Assembly: GCA_015499995.1 (NCBI GenBank)
Contig: JADNRV010000338.1
Span: 1 to 51,341 of the forward strand
Reading direction: 5' to 3'
Source: Flammula alnicola
Taxonomy: Eukaryota > Basidiomycota > Agaricomycetes > Agaricales > Strophariaceae
DNA: 51,341 nucleotides
The notes under the pieces: generated by a model
What the model was told of the DNA's origin: nothing
Databases searched by the model: none
The model's input: only the letters and a program-made list of their open reading frames with translations
Position numbers and translations under genes: made by a program
Part shown: one piece after another, positions 22,704 to 32,917 of the stretch
How positions within the stretch are numbered: position 1 is the first letter of the stretch
Layout: each line of letters opens with the position of its first letter

Positions 22704-23963
22704 TCACGAGGAGACTTCGGATCGGCCGGTTTGCTTGAATACGGGTTGAAAAACGGAGGTAAGGACGTTAGTCAGCTTCTGTGCATGTACCTCCCTGAGC
22801 AGAGTCAGGACCAGGGTGTGTAGCTGACGCCAATGGCCAGACAGCCCCGCTTCAAGCTTGTCGACGTGAAAGAAATTGGCGTGCGGTAGGTGGAGGTGGG
22901 TGATATTGGGAAATATTTGCGCAAATTTCACGGAATGGAATAAACTGTCCTGCAGAATGGTCAGATATCTCAAGTTCGAGAATTTGGGGGTCCTTCCGGC
23001 AACTGTGGCCATTTGTGAAGCGTCAAAGAGAAAGTTGTAGTTGTCGAAGGAACAATGCAACCAGAGGGATTCCAGTTTGGGCGCGGATATTGATAGAAGC
23101 AGCTTTGCAGAAAACATGCTATTGTCGATCATGATCAGCCGAAGGGATTTTAAATTGGGCAATTCAATATCAGGTTCGAGTAGATGTAACGGCCAAGTCC
23201 TCAATAAGGTTTGTGTAGAACCAGTGATGGAAAGGTTGGCGAGAGAGCGCGGCGCGGTAAGGATATCGACGAAGTCTCGATAACGAAGATCCAATGATTG
23301 TTGAAGGGGATGGAGGAATAGAGTCGTTAGATTTTGTAATGATGTAGGCGGAGGTAAACAGCCGGCGAAGGCTGTGTCCAAGAACGTTAACTGTGGCGAG
23401 CCTCTGGCGAAGATCTTGAATCCTGTAGGATGTCGAGGCATTGTGGGTACGGTATGGTCAAACTGGACGTTCAAGCATTGGAGAGTAGGGGCAGAAGTAT
23501 CGGCAAGGAAGCCTTGAATACTGGTGGCGGTAAACTCGTGGTAGCACACGATGGAAAGATTGCGGACTCGTTGAAGGTATGGCACGATCTCTTGGGAGAT
23601 AGTACGTGCAAGAACAATTCTTGCCTGGTTTACGTTCATCGGATGAAGCATGTCCCACCTATAAACATCAATGTAGACGTCAAGGGGCATGTGAGAGCCT
23701 GATCTTCGCAGATAGCTGGGAACCCATTTCATGGATTGCGGGGAGTAGACATCAATTCTCGTCCAAAGGGCAGACGTCGTCTGAGCAACTTCTCTCCATG
23801 TGCTTGAGACATGGCTAAGCTCTACTTCAAACGGAATCTTGTGTGGGAAGCGATGCTTCGAATGCGCAAGGGTGAAGATGAAGGCGAGTAATTCTGGAGG
23901 CAGCGAATCGATGGTAGAACGTTCTTGGAGCAATGGTAAAGAGTGAGGGTCGATTGATGCCAT
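22704..23963 (-). CDS. F-box protein with leucine-rich C-terminal region
   Basis: One intronless frame of 419 residues. An F-box lies at about residues 16-65 (STIDSLPPELLAFIFTLA, then LSHVSSTWREVAQTTSALW), the usual docking surface for Skp1 in SCF ubiquitin ligases. The rest is a run of weak leucine-rich segments such as LPNLKSLRLIMIDN and FSNLRYLTILQDS, typical of the expanded Agaricomycete F-box family. The substrate is unknown. The frame ends abruptly at 22704 after GRSEVSS. One frame over, an open stretch continues to 22538 with protein-like sequence (RDRDFARMLQENAP, EPWWAKLTEAS). A single-base indel near 22712 would join the two, so the annotated C-terminus is probably short by about 57 residues. 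Confidence 0.85.
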   Translation of the reverse strand: MASIDPHSLPLLQERSTIDSLPPELLAFIFTLAHSKHRFPHKIPFEVELSHVSSTWREVAQTTSALWTRIDVYSPQSMKWVPSYLRRSGSHMPLDVYIDVYRWDMLHPMNVNQARIVLARTISQEIVPYLQRVRNLSIVCYHEFTATSIQGFLADTSAPTLQCLNVQFDHTVPTMPRHPTGFKIFARGSPQLTFLDTAFAGCLPPPTSLQNLTTLFLHPLQQSLDLRYRDFVDILTAPRSLANLSITGSTQTLLRTWPLHLLEPDIELPNLKSLRLIMIDNSMFSAKLLLSISAPKLESLWLHCSFDNYNFLFDASQMATVAGRTPKFSNLRYLTILQDSLFHSVKFAQIFPNITHLHLPHANFFHVDKLEAGLSGHWRQLHTLVLTLLREVHAQKLTNVLTSVFQPVFKQTGRSEVSS

Positions 23964-25197
23964 TTGTTTCCCGTCTCTTTCAACGATTTGGGTTTCAGGG
24001 CCTATTCAGCATAACGATATTTCAGTCAGAGAAGCAGGGTACATTATGGGTTCGACCAACTCGTAGACAAGTTCGTTGTTTCCATCTTGCAATTGTCGTG
24101 CTGTCTTGGACTGACAAAACGTTTGTTCAATATCAGAGTACACGGCCTGCTTATAAAGGGTAGAAGGAGCGCAGAAAAGGGACTGTGATCGACACCGTAG
24201 CTGACTTGGAGTTCAGAGTCATAGCTTTGCCGCAGCCCGCTGCTCTCCTGACTCGTCACGCCGGAGTGGGTAGAATCCGCGCCATCAAAAAATCAAAGCG
24301 GATTCCCACGCACTGGCTACCTAATAAGTATGCGTTTTCCGTAGAGTTGATGATTGCCGATATTGGAAACCGCGCTAGGACTCGGAGGTTGTCAACTGAC
24401 GCAGAAGCTCTCAAGCTCGAGTCAACTTAGAGGCAACATCAGAAGATGATTCAACAGGATTCTTTTCCGTAAGTATAAGTATATGACGGTCGCATAAACT
24501 TGCGACGTATTGGCCAATCAGCCAGAAGGACAAAAGGGGTGCCATAGGGAGCCCAAAAAGAACCGACCGGAGTAAAACCTCAATCGGTAGTAACATAACA
24601 GACGGGGAATTTCCGACGTTTGCCGTGGCATGGGACGGTGGGCATTAGAGTTGTGACCGCAGACAGAAGTGAGTCAGACTTCCCAAAATCCTTGTGCAGG
24701 GCGAGTTAAGCGCCCAAAGCAATACGGGTTGTGGCCCAGCGATACAGTGTCTTGTTCGATATCTTTCAGGTATCGTGAAAAGCTAGAATGGTGACTCACA
24801 TGGAAGGCGTTTGTCCCGTTCACGGGTTAGCAGAGTGGAAAGGGTCGGATTTAAAGCGGTCCACCCTGATGCGGAGCGCGAAACGCGATGCGCAGTCTCG
24901 GGCACCTTGGGTTGCGTGTATACTGTACATAGTCTAAATGAATGTTATAAATGTCTGCAGAACCACGTATATTGCTACGACACGGCCGCCCTTGAATCGG
25001 CCATAGAGTAGGAATAGTTTTAAACGTACAATGATTAATTGGAAGCGACTATATTATAATACATCAAAATGAATGGATACACCATAAGATACGACTGGTT
25101 ATTCGTGAAATATGACCGATGGTCCGTACATGATGGAAGGAAAAGTCGAGAGGACATTCAGTTACAACCTAAGTAATATTATTCCAATGATGCTCAG
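23964..25197. other. Gene-free stretch
   Basis: This lies between the start of the F-box gene and the 3' end of the first lyase gene. Short unrelated open frames only; no tRNA or mobile-element signal was recognised. Confidence 0.45.
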
Positions 25198-26736
25198 TTA
25201 GATGGCTCGGAACGCCGAACCACCAGCACGAGCATCGAATTCCACGACCTCGTTTAATCCTACAGCGAAAAGGAAAAATTTAACTGTAAGTCGCCGGTTG
25301 CGATATAGTGATCGTTATGCTAGCAAACTTACCCATTGCTTCGAAAAATTGCTTCGGATCCATACCGCGAGAAGAAGAGAAATCGGTTCCGGTTTTTTTC
25401 AGGGCCTGCATCGCTGCTCGACAAGCGTGTACGATCGCAACACTGGAGACCAATGAAAAGACTGGGTTGAAATACAAATTCAGCAATGGATTCATCGGGT
25501 ACTAAGTCAGATTTATGTCAAGAACTCACTAATTATTTTAGCCCCCATATCTTCTGCTTCTTTACTTGTGAAAGAAGGTGTCAGACCGCCTGAAATAACG
25601 TTGACCAGAACCTATTTTGCATGTTGAGAAGAGGCACTGGGCCAACATGTGTTTGATTGTCAACGTACCGGTTTTGGAGCCAGGGCAACAACTGTGGATT
25701 CAAGGAGCTCCTTAGTCTTTACTCCTTCGATGAAGCACACATCTGCCCCGGCGTCGGCCGCTGATTTGAGGCGGCATACGGCTTCTTCCATTCCCAATAC
25801 TTGGGCGGAATCTGTCCTTGCGATGATAACCTAGATTATGTCCATTTCTGTAAACGGGCATTTAAACATAAAATAGGTGGAGTCTCACGAAATCAGATCC
25901 TCCAGGAATGGAATCGCGAGCCAAAACGGCCGCCCGAACGCGAGTGAGGAACTCCTCTCGCGAGACCACCTGTTTTCCTAGTAGATGCCCACATCGCTTG
26001 GTCTGTACCTGGTCTTCAATGTGGAGCCCAGCTACACCGGCCCGGGCATACTGCTTTACTGTACGGGCGACCATAGCTGGCCCACCGAATCTGTGGCGGA
26101 ATGTGAGATATTGTCACAAAGGGAAATAGGTTTTATAGACACAAACCCAGTATCGGCATCGGCAATGACGGGGGTCGTAGGATCAAGGCTGCAAACCATT
26201 TCAGCAGCCTACATATGACAACGTTAGTCAACATAAATCAGCAAAGCGTTGACGAGCTTACCTGGACGAAGTCATTCAATGTGGCAATCGCAAGGTCGGG
26301 CTGACCGAGTCGAGATGCTGTTGTTGCAGCACCGCTAAATGACGTGAGTGCAGTTTAGATTAAGGATACAGTAGTTAAGAAGGAGGATGACCTTTGATAC
26401 AAGCACGAGAAACCCGCTTCCAGAGCGCAACGTGCGCTGATGCCATCACAGATGCCTGGCGCGACCTATATACAACTTTGTGAGGAATGGCATGGTTTGA
26501 AAACAACAAAAATTGCGCACCACAATTCCCGGACGGGCAAGCATTTGACGCAACCGGGTTGCAGGATTCGTGGATAAAGGGCCATCCAAAAATCTTTTCG
26601 GATCGAGACGAGCGTTGTAATAAACATCTTTGTCAACATTGATATGACTTCGTTGATCCATGAAGTGTTGATATTTCTCCTCGGGGTCATACTGGGCTGC
26701 GTTGGACCTGGAGTAGTAATCGAGCGCGGGAGACAT
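25198..26736 (-). CDS. Isocitrate-lyase/PEP-mutase superfamily protein, copy 1
   Basis: Nine exons in transcription order: 26736-26521, 26465-26392, 26334-26262, 26208-26147, 26090-25889, 25830-25669, 25611-25530, 25461-25333 and 25259-25198, giving 353 residues. The family makes or breaks C-C or C-P bonds of small 2-oxo acids and includes 2-methylisocitrate lyase and oxaloacetate acetylhydrolase. Landmarks are APGICDGISARCALEAG, the Mg-binding DADTGFGGP (about 138-146), the catalytic-loop KRCGH (173-177) and VIIARTDSAQVLG, then a C-terminal helix region ending in AGGSAF. KRCGH indicates a C-C lyase rather than a phosphonomutase. The exact substrate (methylisocitrate, oxaloacetate or other) cannot be decided by eye. 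No organelle or secretion signal is evident. Its paralogue is at 39301-40734 and has the same exon boundaries except one extra intron here (25668-25612). Confidence 0.92.
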
Positions 26737-26826
26737 TGGTCGAGAAGCAGAAGGATTGTAGAAGATCAGTGATATTGAAGTTACGAGTGGGCTACTGATT
26801 CGTGATTTGAGAGCACTGGGATCTTG

Positions 26827-26834
26827 CCTTTATA
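26827..26834 (-). promoter_or_regulatory. TATA box of lyase copy 1
   Basis: Minus-strand TATAAAGG, about 95 bp upstream of the start codon. The paralogue has the same eight bases at the same distance (40828-40835), and both 5' leaders share TTACTTCAATAT or a one-base variant, so the promoter was duplicated with the gene. Confidence 0.6.
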
Positions 26835-26839
26835 CCATG

Positions 26840-28536
26840 AGGCGAGCTTCGCAAAGGAGAATGGCAAGAATGGCAAGAAAATTCTCGTAAACATGAAGGC
26901 AATTTCCAAAGCAATATTTTGGAGTTTGCCGGTTCTAACGGGTGGTAATTCGGTTCAGGAATTGCACGACCCCACAGAAAGAGGCCACCAAGTACGTTGC
27001 TTCCGACGGAGGCTGTACGGCCTGTATCTCAATGCCAAGCGACAGTCAACTAGGCAGCCAGAATACCGAGAAAAGTCTGCGCGGCATTTGGACGAATTGT
27101 TTACACTATGGCTGTTGAGTGTTTGTTTCCGCGAAACTCTTGGCACTGTGTGCGGAAGTGTTTCAAGCCCGATATACAGCGGCAGGGGGCAGCATTCATA
27201 CAGTGACAAGAGCAATGGCACGTCGCCAAAACGTGTTTTTATGTAAACGGGTAGCCAGCCCAAAATCTCTTGAATATAGATCTTTACGTGTTGCCCATTT
27301 TCCGAGTAATTTTTGAACAAGTAGACTTGATTTGAAGAACTGCGCGGCACGCGCTGCGGCGCTAGTATAAAATTGAAGCATTCAAGTCAGGACCAAATTA
27401 AAACACGGGCCATTCCTCTGGTGAGTTGGTTAGAAGTCGATGGAATAGTGAGATGCCTTAACGAACAATAGATGTCGTAAATGGGCGCAAGCTGGGTTGA
27501 ACAAAGGCTGAGTGGATGTTGGTCGAAGTGGCTGAGGAAGCTTGAAGTTGAACGTTGCACGTTGAACGAAAAGCTCAACTTGAAAGGCTTGGCGGCCGAT
27601 ATTTGGCCCTGTTTTGTGTTGAAGCTAAAGGCTTCTCAGCTTCCCTCGGCGCTTCAAACTTATGCCAAGAGCAGACCTGACTTACAGTATAAGTATCATT
27701 TGACTGGCGCACTACCTTCTGCTCTACAGACTACATGCTAGACGAATCTCCGTTACCGCTCCTCCATCTGACAGCAGTGCCACGTAACAACTTCGAAATC
27801 TCTCACCTCATGACCATTGAATGGTGACCACCGAGGTCCTTCTGAAGCTAGGACACACGAAGCTTTTTCAAGCCCATGCCATGCACCCGACTGGACAGGA
27901 CCGCAAATGTTTGTCGCCTGTGGTGAAGCGCTTTATGAAATCTCACACCCGTCCACACGAAGGACTATTTGCTGAGAGTCGAGGCGCCTACTCGTTTCTA
28001 GTTGCCTTCGATCGGCGATAGAGGGGAGCTACCTTAGCATGAACTTGCACATGCTAGGATCTCAGACTCCGTTTACGCAGGGCTTGCTCCCACTGTAGAG
28101 GCCTAATTATGTCCATCAACTGCGCTAAATCAATCTCTTGACGTCGTTCATCTCTCGCGATCCCGGTTGGGACAGTCAATCGTCACGCTTTTCTCAAGGA
28201 ATACAGTCTCTAGAAGGCGACTGGGAAATTCTAAATGTTGTTCCATCAAAACACCTCCGAAATTTATATATCATGAGCATCACTTCTTTTCGCGATATAT
28301 GAAAGTCTGACACTCCTCTCTAACTCCGATTTCAAGGTTTCTATAGCGAATACTAGCTATCATCTATGGCTAGCGGAGCCACGGCAATGCGGACAGAGAC
28401 ACGGCTCCATAGCTCTTTCCGATGATTTTAGAAAACTAACCGGCCCTCCCTCAATCCCGCAGAAGTATATCTACTCTGTCTTACGCGATTTTTGGCGGAC
28501 ACAACCCTTTCTTACCCCCCAGACATCACTGAAAAC
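26840..28536. other. Divergent intergenic region, lyase copy 1 / flavocytochrome b2
   Basis: About 1.7 kb between two divergently transcribed metabolic genes. Open frames are short and without motifs (the longest is 140 codons at 26824-27246). The region can hold the control elements of both genes; I identified none beyond the lyase TATA box. Confidence 0.4.
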
Positions 28537-30685
28537 ATGTCTTCCCTTGTTACTGGACAATCCGTCGCTGAGCACGCTAGTCGAGACAGCTGTTGGATTA
28601 TTGTTCACAGTATGTCCTTCCATCTTTTGACCATAGACTGAGCTAATATGAGGGTCTCTTCGCTAAGGCAAGGTTTACGATGTCACGGAGTTCTTAGATG
28701 GCAAGTGGCCAAGGAATATCCTACAGCGAATTAGTAACGAATGCTTGGCTTGCAGAACATCCTGGAGGAAGCAAAATCATCCTCAAGTATGCAGGAAAGG
28801 ATGCGACGTAAGTGTGACTTTCTTAGCCACATATCATTCACCAACCCCTTTTGATAGCGAAGCGTATGAACCCATTCACCCACCGGACGCTATCCAGAAC
28901 AATTTGCCAATTGAGAAACAGTACGTCTCTTATGCATTATACTATTCTTTACCTAAATGGTTGACCTGCCGTACAGCATTGGCGCCATTGACCCAAACAC
29001 CGTTGTCAAAGTTGTCAAGGAGGTTACTGAAGAGGACAAGAGGCGCCAAGCGCTCATGGACGCCAGGCCGCCTCTCGATGAAATTCTGAATCTGCACGAC
29101 TTCGAGGTAAAGCTTCTCATTTGAAGAACACTGTTCATTTGGCTCAACTGCTCAATTTGCCCAGGCTGTGGCCAAAACCGTCCTTCCTGCAAAAGCCTGG
29201 GCATACTACTCTTCCGCATCAGATGATGAAATTACCATTCGCGAGAATCGTGCTGCTTACCAGAGGTTAGTTTGTCCACCTGTGTTTGTGCCATTTCTCT
29301 TGGCTAAAGTTCCGTTCAGAGTTTGGTTCCGTCCTCGAATTCTCCGCGATGTCACATCCGTAGACTGGTCGACGACCATTCTGGGATCCAAGTCTTCTCT
29401 CCCCGTGTACATCGTAAGTCAAGAGGCTTGGCTTTTCTCTTTGTATAGACATTTATTTCCTCCTTCTATAGTCTGCAACTGCCCTCGGTAAACTTGGCCA
29501 CCCAGACGGCGAGCTAAACCTCACAAGGGCAGCGGCGAAGCATGGCGTTATCCAAATGGTAAGCTTGTCTAGAAAATTCTGCCTAGCGGCATCTAATATG
29601 TTACCAGATCCCAACGCTAGCGTCTTGCTCCTTTGACGAGATCGTCGACGCCGCACAGCCTGACCAGCCTCTCTTCCTTCAATTGTGCGCGGTAATTTGC
29701 TATATATGTCCGATTACGACGCTAATGGTGGCATTTTCTTTAGGTATGTGAACAGAGATAGGGAAATTACTAAGAAATACGTCCAGCATGCCGAAAAACG
29801 AGGAGTCAAAGCCCTCTTCATCACCGTCGATGCACCCCAGCTTGGTCGACGTGAGAAGGACATGCGCATGAAGTTCGTCGACGACGGTGCCGGTGCCAAG
29901 GTGCAGGAAGGTCAATCAGATGTCAAGAAAGACCAGGGTGTTGCCAGAGCTATCAGTGTAAGATTATTTCACCTTGTGCAAGCGCATGGACTGACTGGAT
30001 TTCAGTCTTTCATCGATCCTAGTCTCTCGTGGAAGGATATTCCTTGGTTCAGGAGCATCACTAATAGTAAGTCTATCGAAGATATTTCATCAAATTCTAA
30101 CATTACCCTCATTCAGTGCACATCATCCTCAAGGGTGTTGCCACCCCAGAAGACGCCATCCTGGCCTACGAAGCCGGATGCCAAGGTATCGTTCTGAGCA
30201 ACCACGGAGGTCGCCAACTCGACACGAGTCGTTCTGGTATCGAGAACCTGATCGACATCGTTGCTGCTCTCAAGACCAAAGGACCGTGGCCTAACCCCAA
30301 CTTCTCCATCTTCGTCGATGGTGGTGTCCGCCGCGCCAGCGACGTGCTCAAGGCTATTGCTTTGGGAGCCTCCGCTGTTGGTATTGGTCGTGGGTTCCTG
30401 TACGCTTTCTCGAGCTATGGCCAAGATGGTGTTGAGCGTGCCTTCGAGATCTTGCGTGACGAGTTCGAGATGAACATGCGCTTGCTTGGTGCGCGCACGA
30501 TTAGCGAGGTCGTGCCTGAGATGGTCGATGCCAGCGCGCTGCGCTCACATGCTGGCCTCACCCCTGCTGATAATCTCTACAACTCGATGTGTGAGTGGCC
30601 TTCTTGTGATGAGGATGTTTCGATAACTGACGAAAATATAGACCAACCTCTCAGCGTGGCATCGTTCAGGAACGCGAAACTGTAA
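28537..30685 (+). CDS. CYB2: Flavocytochrome b2-type L-lactate (2-hydroxyacid) dehydrogenase
   Basis: Thirteen exons: 28537-28609, 28668-28700, 28756-28807, 28858-28920, 28977-29106, 29165-29265, 29320-29413, 29472-29558, 29608-29684, 29744-29957, 30006-30066, 30117-30590 and 30642-30685, giving 500 residues. It oxidises an L-2-hydroxyacid to the 2-oxo acid, passing electrons from FMN to a b5-type heme. The N-terminal cytochrome b5 domain carries both axial heme His, in EHPGG (His37) and EPIH (His60). The FMN domain has ITVDAPQLGRREKDMR, the invariant Lys in HIILKG, the catalytic SNHGGRQLD, and the phosphate-binding FVDGGVRRASD and ASAVGIGRGFLYA. Yeast Cyb2 has a long mitochondrial presequence; this protein starts right at the b5 domain, so it may be cytosolic. 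The second intron (28701-28755) is GC-AG. Lactate is the likeliest substrate; glycolate or another hydroxyacid is possible. Confidence 0.94.
28701..28755 (+). other. GC-AG intron in CYB2
   Basis: The donor reads G|GCAAGT, matching the strong consensus of GC-type donors, and the acceptor is TTGCAG. It is the only splice that keeps the conserved DEHPGG heme motif in frame. Confidence 0.8.
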
Positions 30686-31013
30686 TTCTTTGCCCCGTTC
30701 TTTGGTGCTTAGTTTCGGGTTTGATTACGTGCAGACCGTTTGTCTTCTGCTCGACGCTGTCATACTTCACAATCTTAGAGACCTCCATTTCACTTACGTG
30801 TATATCAAAGCATTATAAAATTATCAAGCATTTTATTCCTCTCGGGAATTTTACAAAGATTGCATCAAATGCGGGGTAGACCAAAAAAAGCAGATTCATA
30901 TTGCAGATCAATAAAACAATGCTACAACGGAAGAAAAGGATTAGCAAGACGCACCTCCCAAGGAAGGGGTAGCTTATCGCACTTGCATGCACCTTCGACT
31001 GGCGAAAGCCAGA
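30686..31013. other. Convergent 3' intergenic region
   Basis: The 3' flanks of CYB2 (plus) and the F-box/LRR gene (minus). It is AT-rich with no open frame of interest and holds the poly(A) sites of both genes. Confidence 0.5.
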
Positions 31014-32643
31014 TCAGTTGTACTTGAACAACCAAGCATCGTCAGCACAGAGAAAATCCTCCTCGACGCAGAACTTGATTTTCCATCGGGGCCATTTGTT
31101 GGTTATGATATTTGAACCTACCCTTTCAATGTCCCATAGAGCCCGGTTGAGTCCTATCATTTGTAGTCCTTTTGCTTCGCCCGCGAGGTCTTCTAGTAGA
31201 ATAGGAAGACGAGATAATGTGCCGTACAGGTGGAGGAAAGAGAGATGAGGAAGTTTGGCGATTGCGTCCAGCTACAACCGAGACATATTAGATGTAGATC
31301 AGCCTGGTCGAACAAGATACTTACTAGTACCAAAAGGGTTTCGCCGCCCCAGTTTACAGCAAGGTAAAGAGCGCGCAATTTGACCGACAAACTCTGAGCT
31401 AGCATCGTGATGATCTCGGGGTCTGAGAGGATATCCCTTCCAGTGTGCAGTCCCAGAACCTCCAATCCTTCTAGACCTCTGATGATACAAAGCAATCGAG
31501 AGGTCTGATCCATTCGCATGGCAGTAAGGCGCAAGTAAAGCCTTCGGAGTGAGGGCCGACCTTGCAGAAATCCACACAAGGCACAAAGCTCGTCTTCGCC
31601 TACGCCCCATGAGAAATATTCGCATGAGAGTCGAAAAGAAGTAAGCTTAGGTAGGCTGGAAGTGGAGGAATGTGGGAGAAAAGAGAAAAATGTCGGCACT
31701 ACAAATCCTACTACAGTCAAGGATTCGAGTGACGTTGCATGGCGGAGGACAACATCCAGCCCGATGAACTCTTCTGGATCCCCTATGGTGACAAGGATTT
31801 CCAATTCGGTCAAAGTGCTACACACCCGAATAGGTATGCTGATGATGTGCATAGCGCAGAGTCTCAAATCCAGCAATTCCGACGTTAACGCGTTGAGAAT
31901 GTTTTCGACGGGAACTTCAGTCAGTATGTTCGCCGTATCAATGTCGACCGCCAGTTCGTCGTGCGCTTCTTCGTCATCTGGGAAGAAAAATGGCATAGGC
32001 AGATATAGACTTGTAATTTTGGTGAGGTGTTGGAGGGAATTCAGAGGGAAAGACCTGAGGAATGAACTTAGATTCTCTGGGATCACTGAGGGCTCGTAAC
32101 ACTTACGATTGTACAACCAACTTCGTCAAGATTGAAGGAAGGCATTCCGCAACGATGTCATCAAAAGCAGGGCCGTTGCCTATCCAACGAAAAGTCTGCA
32201 GATTTGGTACAAATAAGAGGGCATTGGCCACAGTCACTGCAAAAAAAAAATTGAGATAAAATCGAAGCGTATACATAGTAAAATGATTTACATCGCTCGA
32301 AGATGGAGAGACCATCAGAAAACGCAACGACAGTAATGCTTTTGACGACTCTTGCAAAGCTGGGCTCTTGACGAATATGATTGAGTATCTCCCAGGACTT
32401 ACCCATGAGTTTCCTTGCAGTTTCTTCGACCCAATCCATATGAAAAGTATTGAGCATGCTTTTGCCTTGTTCGCCCCCGATGAAATAGACTTTTATTGAG
32501 GAAAAGAGTGTCCGGATGACGATGTCATGGAATTGCGAGCAAACATTGAGTAGATTGGACAGCTGGGGATGAGGTACGTCTCCGATGATCTGTGTCCAGA
32601 CTTCTGGGGGAAGCTTTTTGCGAAATGGTACGACCGCTGCCAT
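31014..32643 (-). CDS. F-box / leucine-rich-repeat protein
   Basis: Four exons in transcription order: 32643-32292, 32236-32107, 32054-31325 and 31271-31014, giving 489 residues. The N-terminal F-box is in KKLPPEVWTQIIGDV and LSNLLNVCSQFHDIVIRTLF. Leucine-rich segments follow, for example LTELEILVTIGDPEE, RPSLRRLYLRLTAMRM and LPHLSFLHLYGTL, so it probably recruits substrates to an SCF ubiquitin ligase. I chose the ATG at 32643 over an in-frame ATG at 32745 because the F-box then starts near the N-terminus. The 52-nt third intron was placed by phase: without it the leucine-rich frame is not contiguous. It is unrelated in detail to the other two F-box genes here. The substrate is unknown. Confidence 0.85.
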
Positions 32644-32917
32644 TGTTGCGCGCAGTTGGAAAGCAACGGGAGGCGGGCGTGCACTGCGTGTACACGAGGT
32701 GCCGGTGAGGCCAAGCTTGAGGCCTTGAGGCCCAATGTGAGGCAACTTGACTCGCGATTTCTTACATATGTAACACGTGTCAAACGCGTCGAGTCACCGA
32801 TGGACTCTTTGTGAATCAGAACCTCCGTCCCCATGCACCCCATCCGCACTGGACCAATTGTAATTGTCTCTCCGCCTTATAAAAGACCGTCATGCACTCA
32901 ACGACTCATTCCGATAA

